DNA of 64,000 nucleotides from Actinoplanes campanulatus (lineage in GTDB: Bacteria > Actinomycetota > Actinomycetes > Mycobacteriales > Micromonosporaceae), in the NCBI RefSeq assembly GCF_014647795.1, contig NZ_BMPW01000009.1:248001-312000 (forward strand), written 5' to 3'. The position numbers and the translations under genes were made by a program. Within the stretch, counting starts at the first letter, position 1; each line of letters begins with the position of its first letter. Below the pieces are notes generated by a model that worked only from the letters and a program-made list of their open reading frames with translations, ran no database searches and was not told the DNA's origin. Below are positions 41,939 to 50,950 of this stretch, piece after piece.

Positions 41939-43926
41939 CACTGAGTAACGAGACGACCCGGCGCTGGCTTCGCCGCGCCGGGTCGGCGCGTCTGGAATTC
42001 GGCGCCGACTACAACCCCGACCAATGGCCCCGCGAGGTCTGGGACGACGACGTCCGCGCGATGCGCGAGGCCGGCGTCACCATCGTCAGCCTCGCCATCT
42101 TCTCCTGGGCGCGGCTGGAGCCCCGCGACGGCGAGTACGACTTCGGGTGGCTGGACGAGGTGATGGACCTGCTGCACGCCGGGGGCATCACCGTCGACCT
42201 GGCCACCGCCACCGCCTCGCCGCCGCCCTGGCTGACCCGTGAGCACCCGGAGATCCTGCCGGTCACCCGGACCGGGGAGATCCTCTGGCCGGGGGCCCGC
42301 CAGCACTGGCGGCCCACCTCGCCGGTCTTCCGGGAGCACGCCCTGCGCCTGGCCGGCGCGCTGGCCACCCGGTACGCCGACCACCCGGCGCTGGTCGCCT
42401 GGCACGTCAACAACGAGCTGGGCTGCCACAACGTGTACGACTACTCGGACGACGCGGCGCGCGCCTTCCGGGTCTGGCTGCGCGAGCGCTACGGCACCGT
42501 CGAAGCGCTCAACCACGCCTGGGGCACCGCCTTCTGGTCCCAGCGGTACGACGACTTCGAGGAGATCCTGCCGCCCCGCCTGGCCGCCTCGCACCCGAAC
42601 CCGACCCAGCAGCTCGACTTCAAGCGGTTCTCCTCGGACGCCCTCAAGGACCACCTGCGGGCCGAGCGCGACCTGCTCCGGCGGATCACCCCGGAGGTGC
42701 CGGTCACCACGAACTTCATGGTGATGGGCGAGATGAAGCCGATGAACTACGCCGACTGGGCGGCCGAGGTCGACTTCGTCTCCAACGACCACTACGTGCT
42801 GCCCGGCCCCCAGGCCCGCGACGAGCTGTCCTTCTCGGCCAACCTGACCGGCAACATCGCCGGCGGCGAGCCGTGGTTCCTGATGGAGCACTCCACCAGC
42901 GCGGTCAACTGGCAGCCGGTCAACGTGGCGAAGAAGCCGGGCGAACTGGCCCGCGACTCGCTGACCCACGTGGCACACGGCGCCGACGCGGTCTGCTTCT
43001 TCCAGTGGCGGCAGTCGCGGGCCGGCGCGGAGAAGTACCACTCGGCGATGCTGCCGCACGCCGGGACCGACAGCGACCTCTTCCGGGGTGTGGCCCGGCT
43101 GGGGGAGCGGCTGCGCGAGCTGGCGCCCATCGCCGGCTCGCGCCGCCGCCGCGCCGCGGTCGGCATCGTCTTCGACTGGGAGTCGTGGTGGACGGCCGAG
43201 CAGGACTCGCACCCGACCGACCGGCTGCGGTACAAGCAGGAGGCGCTGGACTGGTACACCGCCCTGCTGGACGCCGGGATCCGCGCCGACGTGGTGCCGG
43301 CCGGTGGGCCACTGGAGGAGTACCGGCTGCTCATCGCCCCGGTCCTGCACGTGGTCCCGGCCGCCCTCGCGGCCCGGCTGGACGCCTGGGTCGCCTCGGG
43401 CGGGCACCTGGTCACCACGTACTTCTCCGGGATCGTGGACGAGAACGACCACGTCTGGCTGGGCGGCTACCCGGGCGCGCTGCGTGACCTGCTCGGCATC
43501 CGGATCGAGGAGTTCGGGCCGCTGCTCGACGGCGAGAGCGTGACGCTGGACGACGGCGCCACCGGCACACTGTGGACCGACCGGATCGACGTGACCGGCC
43601 CGGACGTCGAGGTGCTGGCCCGCTACCGGACCGGCGAGCAGGCGGACCGGGCGGCGGTCACCCGGCGGCGGGTGGGTGCCGGCTCCGCGGCGTACGTCTC
43701 CACGCGCCTCGGCCCGGACGGGCTCGCCGGGCTGTTGCCGCGACTGCTCGGCCCCGCCGGGGTGACCGGCGAGCTGCCGGCCGAGCTGGGCGGGCGGGTG
43801 GAGCTGGCGATCCGCGGCGATCACTGGTTCCTGATCAACCGCACCGACCAGCCGGTGGACCTGCGCGCCCTCCCCGGCGCCCCCGAGGTGCTGGAGGCGC
43901 GGGGAGTCGCGGTCTTCACGAACTGA
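41935..43926 (+). CDS. Beta-galactosidase, glycoside hydrolase family 42
   Basis: A 663-residue GH42 enzyme. The TIM barrel starts FGADYNPDQWP; the acid/base is Glu161 (WHVNNELG) and the nucleophile Glu318 (FLMEHSTSAVNW). A trimerisation (GATase-like) domain and a C-terminal beta domain follow. No signal peptide: it acts in the cytoplasm on sugars brought in by the ABC transporter encoded in the same LacI-controlled operon. Length is normal for the family. Confidence 0.93.
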   Translation: MTLSNETTRRWLRRAGSARLEFGADYNPDQWPREVWDDDVRAMREAGVTIVSLAIFSWARLEPRDGEYDFGWLDEVMDLLHAGGITVDLATATASPPPWLTREHPEILPVTRTGEILWPGARQHWRPTSPVFREHALRLAGALATRYADHPALVAWHVNNELGCHNVYDYSDDAARAFRVWLRERYGTVEALNHAWGTAFWSQRYDDFEEILPPRLAASHPNPTQQLDFKRFSSDALKDHLRAERDLLRRITPEVPVTTNFMVMGEMKPMNYADWAAEVDFVSNDHYVLPGPQARDELSFSANLTGNIAGGEPWFLMEHSTSAVNWQPVNVAKKPGELARDSLTHVAHGADAVCFFQWRQSRAGAEKYHSAMLPHAGTDSDLFRGVARLGERLRELAPIAGSRRRRAAVGIVFDWESWWTAEQDSHPTDRLRYKQEALDWYTALLDAGIRADVVPAGGPLEEYRLLIAPVLHVVPAALAARLDAWVASGGHLVTTYFSGIVDENDHVWLGGYPGALRDLLGIRIEEFGPLLDGESVTLDDGATGTLWTDRIDVTGPDVEVLARYRTGEQADRAAVTRRRVGAGSAAYVSTRLGPDGLAGLLPRLLGPAGVTGELPAELGGRVELAIRGDHWFLINRTDQPVDLRALPGAPEVLEARGVAVFTN

Positions 43927-43944
43927 GACGAGCGAGGGAAGAGC

Positions 43945-43987
43945 CTGACCGCTCCCCGGCCGGATGGGCCGGCCGGGGAGCGGTCAG
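43945..43987. terminator. Strong bidirectional terminator
   Basis: A perfect 19-bp stem (43945-43963 with 43969-43987) with a 5-base loop between the convergent GH42 and AbfB-domain genes; the right arm includes the stop codon of the latter. Confidence 0.8.
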
Positions 43988-44901
43988 AGCGCGGCCCGCG
44001 GCACGAACGCGGTGGCCCGCTCCGCGGAGGTCTCCACGATCCGCAACCACTGGTCGTCGGAGACGACATAGTGCCTCGGATAATTGTGGGAACGCAACAC
44101 GAGCGCGGCACCTGAACGAATCGTCAGTGGACAGAAAGTAGCGTCCTGACGGAAAAGCTCACTGCCGTCGATCCGGTCCAGCCGGATTTCGTAGTTCCGG
44201 TGCCGCAAATAATATCCGGGAAAGTTTACAGATTCGAACGAGACGCAGCCGCTGTTCGCGAGTCCGCTACGGATCCGGAAGTTGGCGTCGTCCCGTTCGC
44301 GGTGGCCGATCCGGTCCAGGCGGCCCCGGTAATCGCGGTGCCGGACCCGCAGTGCGGTCTCGTCGGCCGCCGCCAGGCCGGCTGTCGAGCCCACGGAGAG
44401 TGACACCGGCGCGGGTTTCGTGGTGGTGGCCGTGCGGGTCGGCTTCTTTGTCGCGGTACGTGTCGACACCGCCGTGGTGGCCGGCGCCGTGGTGTGCCGG
44501 CCGGTCGGTGTCGCGGAGAGTGAACTCGCTGGTGGGGATGGCTGGACGCTGACCGGCACATCGGACGTGCCGGGATCGGGCGGCCACGCGGGCCAGGTCT
44601 GCGGCGCCGCGGCCGGGAAGGTGAACTCGGCGGCCACCGGTTCGGGACCGCGGGCGGCGTCCAGGGCGACGGCGACCGCGGCGGTGGCCGCGCAGGCGAG
44701 ACAGAGGGCGGCGACCAGAACGAGGCGTGGGCGCGTCGTCACGGTGCCGCGGAGTCGGGGGAAATGGTCACGGGGGCGGGTCCCGCCGGGTAGTGCGGGT
44801 TGGACGGTCGGCCGGATCGGCCCGGTGGGTGCCCCGCCGGGTGAATAGGGCGGAATCCAGCCGCCGACCCGCAGTCCGTCGCGGGTGTCGTCTTCCGGCA
44901 T
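43984..44901 (-). CDS. Membrane-anchored protein with an AbfB (CBM42-type) domain
   Basis: A 305-residue protein. The Pro/Gly-rich cytoplasmic N-terminus precedes one membrane helix (about residues 59-81, LVLVAALCLACAATAAVAVAL), a Thr/Pro-rich linker (TATKKPTRTATTTKP) and a C-terminal arabinofuranosidase-B-like beta-trefoil domain (about 165-305) with the repeated pattern SFESVNFPGYYLRHRNYEIRL. Such domains bind arabinofuranose side chains. No catalytic domain is present. Likely a cell-surface carbohydrate-binding protein. AGGAAG precedes the ATG at 44901. Confidence 0.8.
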   Translation of the reverse strand: MPEDDTRDGLRVGGWIPPYSPGGAPTGPIRPTVQPALPGGTRPRDHFPRLRGTVTTRPRLVLVAALCLACAATAAVAVALDAARGPEPVAAEFTFPAAAPQTWPAWPPDPGTSDVPVSVQPSPPASSLSATPTGRHTTAPATTAVSTRTATKKPTRTATTTKPAPVSLSVGSTAGLAAADETALRVRHRDYRGRLDRIGHRERDDANFRIRSGLANSGCVSFESVNFPGYYLRHRNYEIRLDRIDGSELFRQDATFCPLTIRSGAALVLRSHNYPRHYVVSDDQWLRIVETSAERATAFVPRAAL

Positions 44902-45088
44902 CAATTCGCTTCCTGGAGAACGCTCACATTAGCACTTAATGATCCGTTAAGGATCTACACGGTCTATGTGTCGTGGGGCAAGAGGTAGCGCCCCATCAAT
45001 TCTTTGGGAGCGATCCCAGTTGATCCGTTCGGCCCGCGCGCCCGTATCCCCGGCTGGATCCATCCGTGCGCTTCGAGGAGAGAGCAGC

Positions 45089-46087
45089 GTGGACAGTCCC
45101 GTCGTGCCCACGACCGGTGACCCGGCCGAGCCGGTTGAGTTACCCGACATATCGGAATTTTGGCCGGATGCCCCGCATCGGACCGGGCCACCCGCCGACC
45201 ACTACGAACCGGACGGTGCCGAAGCCGTCCGGACCGACCCGGCCTGGAACTCGCTGGCCACCCACCGGCCCACCCTGGAGCTGACCGGCATCGGCCCGCC
45301 GCCGCCCCGGCCGCTCTGGCGCCCGGTGCTGCCGCTGCTGGCCGGGATGCTGGTCATCGCCGGCACCTTCTGGGTGATCTTCGGGCCGGACCGGGCGGCG
45401 GAGCGCTCCACGGCGCCGGTCCTCGTCAACCCGCCGGCCGCCGCCCCGGCCAGCCCGCCGGTGTCCATCGGGACGTCCCCGCCGGCGGAGCAGGGCACCG
45501 CGCCGCCCGTGCCCGCCCCGGCCGCCGCCACCTTCGAGCTGGCCGAGGGGACCACCGAACTCGACGTGCGGATCGGTGACCCGGGTGAGGGCTGGTTCGC
45601 GGTGTCGACCCCGCGGGACAGCGGGATCGAGGTGCGGACCGCGGTCGAGGGCACGTCCGTACGGGTCTTCGTCGACGAGACCGGCCGCGACGGCTCCGCC
45701 CGGGTCGACGTGGTGCTCAGCCCCGAGGTGGTCTGGTCGGTGCTGATGCGCGGCGGCGTACGGGTCGGCGACTTCGACCTCACCGACGGCCGGGTGGGCC
45801 GGGTGGACCTGCTCGGCGGCGCCCGGCGGATCGAACTCGCGCTGCCCCGCCAGGACACGGTCGTCGGAATCTCGATGGGCGGCGGCGTCCGGGACTGGAA
45901 GATCACCACCGACGGGAGGACCCGGGTCCGGGCGGTGCTCCAGCGCGGCGCCGGTGAGGTGGATCTCTACGGCGACCGGGACCGCGGCGTCGACAAGCGC
46001 ACCGTGTTCACCGTCGGTGACGGTGACGGCGGCATCGACCTGGTCGCGGCCGGGGGCGTCGGCACCCTGACCGTCGAGGCCGGGTGA
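45089..46087 (+). CDS. Single-pass membrane protein with a C-terminal beta-stack domain
   Basis: A 332-residue protein. An acidic cytoplasmic N-terminus (about 75 residues) is followed by a transmembrane helix (LWRPVLPLLAGMLVIAGTFWVI) and a Pro/Ala linker. The C-terminal region (about 150-332) consists of regularly repeated strands (TELDVRIGD, VRVFVDET, GVRVGDFDLTDGRVGRVDLLGGARRIEL), resembling DUF4097-like adhesin beta-solenoids. Family not firmly recognised. The GTG at 45089 has GAGGAG 8 bases upstream; a longer frame from 44966 is unlikely. GTGA overlap with the methyltransferase gene. Confidence 0.65.
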   Translation: MDSPVVPTTGDPAEPVELPDISEFWPDAPHRTGPPADHYEPDGAEAVRTDPAWNSLATHRPTLELTGIGPPPPRPLWRPVLPLLAGMLVIAGTFWVIFGPDRAAERSTAPVLVNPPAAAPASPPVSIGTSPPAEQGTAPPVPAPAAATFELAEGTTELDVRIGDPGEGWFAVSTPRDSGIEVRTAVEGTSVRVFVDETGRDGSARVDVVLSPEVVWSVLMRGGVRVGDFDLTDGRVGRVDLLGGARRIELALPRQDTVVGISMGGGVRDWKITTDGRTRVRAVLQRGAGEVDLYGDRDRGVDKRTVFTVGDGDGGIDLVAAGGVGTLTVEAG

Positions 46088-46722
46088 GCCCGGGGCAGAA
46101 TTTCGCTGTGACACGAGCAGAGGGCGACGCGGCGCCACCCGAGACCACCGTCTCCCTGGACTACTTCACCGGGCTCTACCTGGCGAAGGACGACCCGTGG
46201 GACATCGCCAGCAAGTGGCACGACCGGCGCAAGTTCGCGGTGACCATGGCGAGCCTGCCCCGCGAGCGGTACGAACGCTGCTACGAGCCGGGCGCCTCGG
46301 TCGGCACCCTCACCCGGATGCTGGCCGGCCGCTGCGGCGAGGTGCTGGCCGTGGACAGCGTCCCCGAGGCCGTCGACCTGCTCCGGCAGAACACCGCCGA
46401 CCTGCCGAACGTCCGGGCCGAACGCGCCGAGCTCCCGGCCGAGCCGCCGGACGGCACGTTCGACCTGGTCGTCATCGGTGACCTGCTCTACTACCTGTCC
46501 GCGGCCGACCTGACCGCCCTGCTCGACGGCCTGGTCCAGCGGCTGGAGCCGGGCGGCGACCTGGTGTCGGTGCACTTCCGGGACCGGGAGACCGGCGGCA
46601 ACTACGACGGCTTCAACGCGCACGCCGCGCTGTTCGCCACCGCCGGCCTGACCCCGGTCGTGCACCACGAGGACGAGTGGTTCCTGCTCGACGTGCTGCG
46701 CCGGTCAGACGACGTGGCGTAA
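46084..46722 (+). CDS. SAM-dependent methyltransferase, NodS-like
   Basis: A 212-residue class I methyltransferase. DPWDIASKWHDRRKFAVTMASLP matches the NodS-type start and YEPGASVGTLTRMLA is the SAM-binding motif I, with the acidic end of strand 2 in VLAVDSV. Such proteins N-methylate amino sugars or other amines. The GTG at 46084 overlaps the upstream stop (GTGA), and a GTG at 46108 is the alternative. Its 3' end overlaps the convergent propeller gene by 18 bases. Confidence 0.75.
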   Translation: MSPGQNFAVTRAEGDAAPPETTVSLDYFTGLYLAKDDPWDIASKWHDRRKFAVTMASLPRERYERCYEPGASVGTLTRMLAGRCGEVLAVDSVPEAVDLLRQNTADLPNVRAERAELPAEPPDGTFDLVVIGDLLYYLSAADLTALLDGLVQRLEPGGDLVSVHFRDRETGGNYDGFNAHAALFATAGLTPVVHHEDEWFLLDVLRRSDDVA

Positions 46723-47898
46723 CGCGGCCAGTCCCGGGACCGGCGCCCAGCCGATGACGGCACCGGTGCGGGAGAGCCAGGTGAGGCGGTCCGGGCCGCC
46801 CGCGTAGAGGCGGCTGCCGTCCCGGCTCGGCACGAGCCCGCGCACCGGGCCGGGGACCGTCCACGATCCGGTCGCGCCGCCCGAGGCCCGGTCCAGCACG
46901 GTCACCGTCCGGCCCGCACCCAGCAGCACCCGATCGTCCGTGGTCACGGCCAGGGCGGCGGTCGCCCCGGTGGTGGCCGGCACGTCCACCACCCGCTCGA
47001 TCGACAGCGAATCCGGGTCGGCCCAGGCCAGCTTCCCCGAGTTCACGTCGGCCACGAACAGATGCCGGTCGTCGGCGGCCAGCGCGTGCCCGGCCACCGG
47101 CCCCTCGCCGAACGGGTGCGGCAGGTCCAGGCAGTACGCCCACCCCTCGGCCAGGTGCAGCACGTGCACGAAGGCGTGCGCGCCGCCCGGTCGCCCGGAC
47201 AGCAGATCCCGGGTGTGCCGGTGGCCGGGCTGGTGGGTGTAGAGGGTGAACAGCATCTTCCGGTCGGCGGACAGCACCGCCTGCCGCCCGTCGCCGCGCA
47301 TCTCCTCCTCGGCGCCGGCCGGCACCGGCGTCTTGTCGCGGGTGAACAGCGGCCGGATCTCCCCTCCCGCGAGATCGAGCAGCCGTACCCGGTAGTGGTC
47401 CGGCGCGGTGGCGGGCAACCAGTCCAGCACGAACAGCCCGGTCCCGTCGGCGGTGAACGCGTCCGGCTCGATCACCCCGGGCAGGTCGTACTCCTTCTCG
47501 CCGTCGGGGCCGACGACCAGCAGCGGGGTCCGGGCGCGCGCGGCGGGACGATCGGAGGCCCCCGACCGGCTCAGCGCGCACGCCCGGCCGTCGGTGGCGA
47601 CGACCCGGGGCAGCCACCCGTCCGTCAGCGGGGTGCGCCGGAGGGTCAGCCCGGTGTCCGGCCGGATCTGCTCCAGGCCGCCGTCGTGGGACCGGAAGAC
47701 ATGGGCGCCGTCGAACCCGGCGACGGCCGCGCCGAGCACCTGCTCCCCGAACGGGCCGAGCCGCAGCAGGCCGCGCTCCGACTCGGCGAGCAGCCGGTCC
47801 GGGGCGGCGGTGGCGGCGACGGCGGGAGCGGATTCCCGGCAGCCGGACAGCACGAGGGCCGAGCCGGCGAGCATCAACACGTTGCGGCGGGTGGTCAT
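46705..47898 (-). CDS. Lipoprotein with a beta-propeller-like fold
   Basis: A 397-residue exported lipoprotein. The lipobox LVLSG-Cys20 follows a short signal peptide (MTTRRNVLMLAG). The rest has repeating blade-like segments with VVATDGR, ADGTGLFVLDW, SADRKMLFTLY and SRDGSRLYAGG, typical of YVTN/WD-like propellers. No catalytic motif. The TAT-like RR near the start is not a clear TAT motif. Function unknown. Confidence 0.7.
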   Translation of the reverse strand: MTTRRNVLMLAGSALVLSGCRESAPAVAATAAPDRLLAESERGLLRLGPFGEQVLGAAVAGFDGAHVFRSHDGGLEQIRPDTGLTLRRTPLTDGWLPRVVATDGRACALSRSGASDRPAARARTPLLVVGPDGEKEYDLPGVIEPDAFTADGTGLFVLDWLPATAPDHYRVRLLDLAGGEIRPLFTRDKTPVPAGAEEEMRGDGRQAVLSADRKMLFTLYTHQPGHRHTRDLLSGRPGGAHAFVHVLHLAEGWAYCLDLPHPFGEGPVAGHALAADDRHLFVADVNSGKLAWADPDSLSIERVVDVPATTGATAALAVTTDDRVLLGAGRTVTVLDRASGGATGSWTVPGPVRGLVPSRDGSRLYAGGPDRLTWLSRTGAVIGWAPVPGLAALRHVV

Positions 47899-47954
47899 GT
47901 CATCGAGACACCGGCCGCCGGGAACCGGTTCCCGATGGGCGGTGTCTCTAGGGT

Positions 47955-48533
47955 GTGCTGTTGTCGGAGGGGGCGGCCATCGATATCGACGAGGCGACCG
48001 TGGTGGCCCGGGCCCGCGGGGGCGATCTGGACGCGTACGAGACGCTTGTCGCGCGCTGCACCGCGCCGGCGCACCGGGCCGCGGTCCTGCTCGGGGCCGG
48101 CGCCGACGCGGACGACGTGGTGCAGGAGGCGTTCGTGAAGGCGTACCGGCAGTTGGGCCGGTTCCGGGGCGAGGCCGGGTTCAAGGCGTGGCTGCTGGCC
48201 ATCGTGGCCAACGAGACCCGCAACCTGATCCGGTCGCGCCGCCGCCGGGAGGGGCTGTGGCTGCGGGCCGCCGTCCGGGAGGATCCGCTGCCCCTGGAGC
48301 CGGACCCGGCCGAGTCGGCGATGGCCGGTGAGCGCCGCCGTGTCCTTCACGAACAGTTGCGGGCGCTGGACCGGCGTGACCGTGAGGTGCTGGTCTGTCG
48401 CTACCTGCTCGACCTGTCCGAAGCGGAGACCGCGGTGACCCTGGGACTGCCGAAGGGGACGGTCAAGTCGCGGACCTCCCGGGCCCTGGCGCGACTGCGC
48501 GTCCGGCTGCCGATGGAGGTGCCCGGTGCCTGA
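47955..48533 (+). CDS. ECF RNA polymerase sigma factor
   Basis: A 192-residue ECF sigma factor: region 2 (YETLVARCTAPAHRAAVLL, DADDVVQEAFVKAYRQL, FKAWLLAIVANETRNLI) and region 4 (LDRRDREVLVCRYLLDLSEAETAVTLGL, GTVKSRTSRALARLR). A TAGGGT -10-like box (47949-47954) touches the GTG start, so the in-frame TTG at 47961 may be the real leaderless start. It overlaps the membrane protein gene downstream by 8 bases, as sigma/anti-sigma pairs do. Confidence 0.88.
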   Translation: MLLSEGAAIDIDEATVVARARGGDLDAYETLVARCTAPAHRAAVLLGAGADADDVVQEAFVKAYRQLGRFRGEAGFKAWLLAIVANETRNLIRSRRRREGLWLRAAVREDPLPLEPDPAESAMAGERRRVLHEQLRALDRRDREVLVCRYLLDLSEAETAVTLGLPKGTVKSRTSRALARLRVRLPMEVPGA

Positions 48534-49260
48534 CCAGGACGATCTCATCGCGGAACTTCGGGAATTGGGCGGTCGTCTGCGCGTACCCCCGGCGGCCGAC
48601 CAGAGGGCCGCGGTGCGGGCGCGCCTCGCCCGGCCCGCGCCGCGACGGCCTCGCGCGCGCCTGATCCTCGCCGGCCTGGTGGCCACCGTCGCCGCATCGG
48701 TCACCCTGGTCGCCCCGGCCCGCGCCGCGGTGGTCGAGGTGGTCGGCGACCTTCTTCGCGTGGCCGGCATCGAGGTACGGGGTGAGCCGTCCCGCACGAG
48801 CCTGCCCGTCACCCCGAGCCCGCTGCCGTCAGTGGACGGGCCCTCGCTGGAAGCCGCCCGCCGGGTCGCCGCCTTCCCGGTCGGCGTGCCCGGGGCACTC
48901 GGGCAGCCGGAGCAGGTGGTGACGGCCGACCCGGACCCGCGGGGGCATCCACGGGTGATCACCATGGTCTTCCGGGGCGGAACGGTGCGATTCGACCAGT
49001 TCGACGGGCGGTTGGACACCGCGTTCGTCAAGACGTCGCCGGACGCCCGGTTGGTGGACCTGGGTGGCGCGATCCTGACGGCGGCCTGGCTGCCCGGCCC
49101 GCACCCGCTCACCTATGTGGGCCGCGACGGCCTGGAACGCAGCGAGACCGCCCGGCTGTCCGGGCCCGCGCTGATCTGGACGACCGGCGCCGTCACCTAC
49201 CGGTTGGAGGGGATTCCGGCCATCGAGGAGGCGGTGGCGACGGCCCGGTCGGTGCGCTGA
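48526..49260 (+). CDS. Probable membrane anti-sigma partner protein
   Basis: A 244-residue protein with a charged cytoplasmic N-terminus (residues 1-43), one membrane helix (LILAGLVATVAASVTLVAPA) and an extracytoplasmic domain rich in beta strands. There is no zinc anti-sigma HxxxCxxC motif. Its position directly after an ECF sigma gene, overlapping by 8 bases, makes it the likely partner. GGAGG lies 8 bases before the GTG start. Confidence 0.7.
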   Translation: MPDQDDLIAELRELGGRLRVPPAADQRAAVRARLARPAPRRPRARLILAGLVATVAASVTLVAPARAAVVEVVGDLLRVAGIEVRGEPSRTSLPVTPSPLPSVDGPSLEAARRVAAFPVGVPGALGQPEQVVTADPDPRGHPRVITMVFRGGTVRFDQFDGRLDTAFVKTSPDARLVDLGGAILTAAWLPGPHPLTYVGRDGLERSETARLSGPALIWTTGAVTYRLEGIPAIEEAVATARSVR

Positions 49261-49346
49261 ACTCCGATCGGGCGAGTAGGGCGTCGCGTATCGGAACCTG
49301 TCGTGGTCTCGCCGGCGCCCGGGCCTTCGACGGCAACTTCGTCGCT

Positions 49347-49706
49347 ATGAGTGACAGGAATCGTCGAACCGACACGCCCTGTGATCCGTTCTCTCTGTCA
49401 GGCGGGACACGACGTCCCGCGGTGACCGACAAGGCGGTGGCAATGCTGATCCTGTCCCTTCTCATCCTGGTCCTGGCCGCCGCCTGCGTGCTCGCGGTGC
49501 GCGGGGTGCGGGCGGACGCGTCAGCCGAGGCTGAGCCGCTGAGCATCCCGGAGGCGCTCTTCGCGCCGGAGAGCCTGGAGGGCGTGCTCTGCGCGCAGCT
49601 CCTGGACGGGGAGATCACCCGGCGCCAGTACCTGCGGTCGATGGCCGGCATCGCCGCGCGTGACGAGTATCGCCACCCCCTCGTGGTGCCCCGTTACGAG
49701 GACTGA
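49347..49706 (+). CDS. Small single-pass membrane protein
   Basis: Up to 119 residues with one hydrophobic helix (MLILSLLILVLAAACVLAVRG) and a charged cytoplasmic-type tail (ITRRQYLRSMAGIAARDE, resembling an SHOCT-like short helix). No family recognised with confidence. Start uncertain: ATG 49347, GTG 49422 (just after a 7-bp hairpin at 49402-49420) and ATG 49443 are all possible. A canonical terminator follows. Confidence 0.55.
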   Translation: MSDRNRRTDTPCDPFSLSGGTRRPAVTDKAVAMLILSLLILVLAAACVLAVRGVRADASAEAEPLSIPEALFAPESLEGVLCAQLLDGEITRRQYLRSMAGIAARDEYRHPLVVPRYED

Positions 49707-49723
49707 CAGCCGGCCGGGTCGTA

Positions 49724-49759
49724 GCCCGGCGCCCGCTGACGCGGGTGCCGGGCTTTTTT
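49724..49759 (+). terminator. Canonical rho-independent terminator
   Basis: A 13-bp stem (gcccggcgcccgc 49724-49736 with 49741-49753, one G-T pair) and a TGAC loop, followed by six Ts. Such a textbook terminator is rare in this window. Confidence 0.9.
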
Positions 49760-49841
49760 GCGTCCTTGACAGCCTCCCATCGATAGCAGCTAATGGAAAC
49801 CCTGTTTCGGAGAGTGTTACGGCTGACCACTTGGAGGTCCC

Positions 49842-50807
49842 GTGTCCCTGTCCCCACGCCGCATCGTGGCGATGCTCGTCATGTCCGCCGGCATCCTGGC
49901 CGCCACCACCACGCCCGCCCAGGCCGCGGCGGTCGAGGTCGACGGTGACATCACCGTCCCCTGCGGCAGTTCGACCCTCACCCAGGACGCCGACTGGTTC
50001 TTCCCCGAGACCACCAGCCCGAAGGCCCTGGTCCTCCTCCAGCACGGCTTCTCCCGCTCGAACAGCAACGTCGCCGCGCTGGCCCGGAAATACCAGGCCG
50101 CCGGTTTCCTGGTCTTCACCCCGACCCTGCCGTCGACCAACTCCAGCGGCTGCACGGTCAGCAACCAGGGAGACAACACCGCCTTCCTGAACAGCGTCGC
50201 CGCCTGGATCGGCGAGGCCACCACCTCGACCAAGGCGCTCGCCACCAGCTATGCGAAGGCGGCGACCACGGCCGGGCGCTCCGGCAGCACACTGCCCACG
50301 AAGTACGTGCTGGCCGGGCACTCGGCCGGCGGCGACGCGGTCACCTACATCGCCAACCGGTTGCGCACCACGTTCCCGGCCGCGTTCGCGAACCTGGCCT
50401 ACCTGCAACTGCTCGACCCGGTCAAGTCGCCGTCCGGCACCAACATGGCGACCGCCCTGACCGGGCTGAACGGAACCTCGCTGCCGATCACGGCGATCTC
50501 CTCGCCGCCCTACCTCTCCAACAGCAACGCCAGCGGCACCGTGGAACTGCTCGCCCGGGTCGGCCGGCCGTTCCTCGGGGTCCGGCTCACCACCGGCTCA
50601 CACTGTGACGCCGAGGGCGCCAGCACCAACTGGCTCTGCACCCTGACCGGCGGCGCGTCGAAGGCGAAGAACGTCACCGCGCTCCAGACCTTCGCGGTCA
50701 ACTGGGCCTCGGACGCGGCGGCCGGCGCCACCACCGCGACCTACTACCCGGGCGGCTCGTACTACCAGGGCCTGCTCACCGGCAACGTCATCCAGACGCT
50801 CAGCTGA
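49842..50807 (+). CDS. Secreted alpha/beta hydrolase
   Basis: A 321-residue exported hydrolase. The signal peptide ends near TPAQA-A (residue 29). Motifs are LLQHGF (oxyanion region), GHSAGGDAV (nucleophile Ser) and a His in RLTTGSHCDAEG, close to a Cys pair that may form a disulfide. Possibly an esterase or polyester hydrolase; substrate unknown. The GTG start is preceded by GGAGG. Confidence 0.8.
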   Translation: MSLSPRRIVAMLVMSAGILAATTTPAQAAAVEVDGDITVPCGSSTLTQDADWFFPETTSPKALVLLQHGFSRSNSNVAALARKYQAAGFLVFTPTLPSTNSSGCTVSNQGDNTAFLNSVAAWIGEATTSTKALATSYAKAATTAGRSGSTLPTKYVLAGHSAGGDAVTYIANRLRTTFPAAFANLAYLQLLDPVKSPSGTNMATALTGLNGTSLPITAISSPPYLSNSNASGTVELLARVGRPFLGVRLTTGSHCDAEGASTNWLCTLTGGASKAKNVTALQTFAVNWASDAAAGATTATYYPGGSYYQGLLTGNVIQTLS

Positions 50808-50816
50808 CGCTCCCCA

Positions 50817-50850
50817 CCGGAGCCGGCGGCCGTACGGTCGCCGGCTCCGG
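50817..50850 (+). terminator. Hairpin terminator after the secreted hydrolase
   Basis: A perfect 12-bp stem (50817-50828 with 50839-50850) 10 bases after the stop codon, no T-tract. Confidence 0.65.
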
Positions 50851-50950
50851 GCCGCCGGACCTCACCTGGTCCTCGATCTCCGACCGCCCGGAACGGGCGG
50901 CAAAGGCCCGGGTGGCAGCGAGGCCGCCGTGCGCCACGGGACGGGGTCGT

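Noticed and set aside
44966-45088. An upstream extension of the beta-stack membrane protein to 373 residues
   Set aside because: The GTG at 45089 has a strong GAGGAG at good spacing; the extension has no ribosome binding site and unusual composition.
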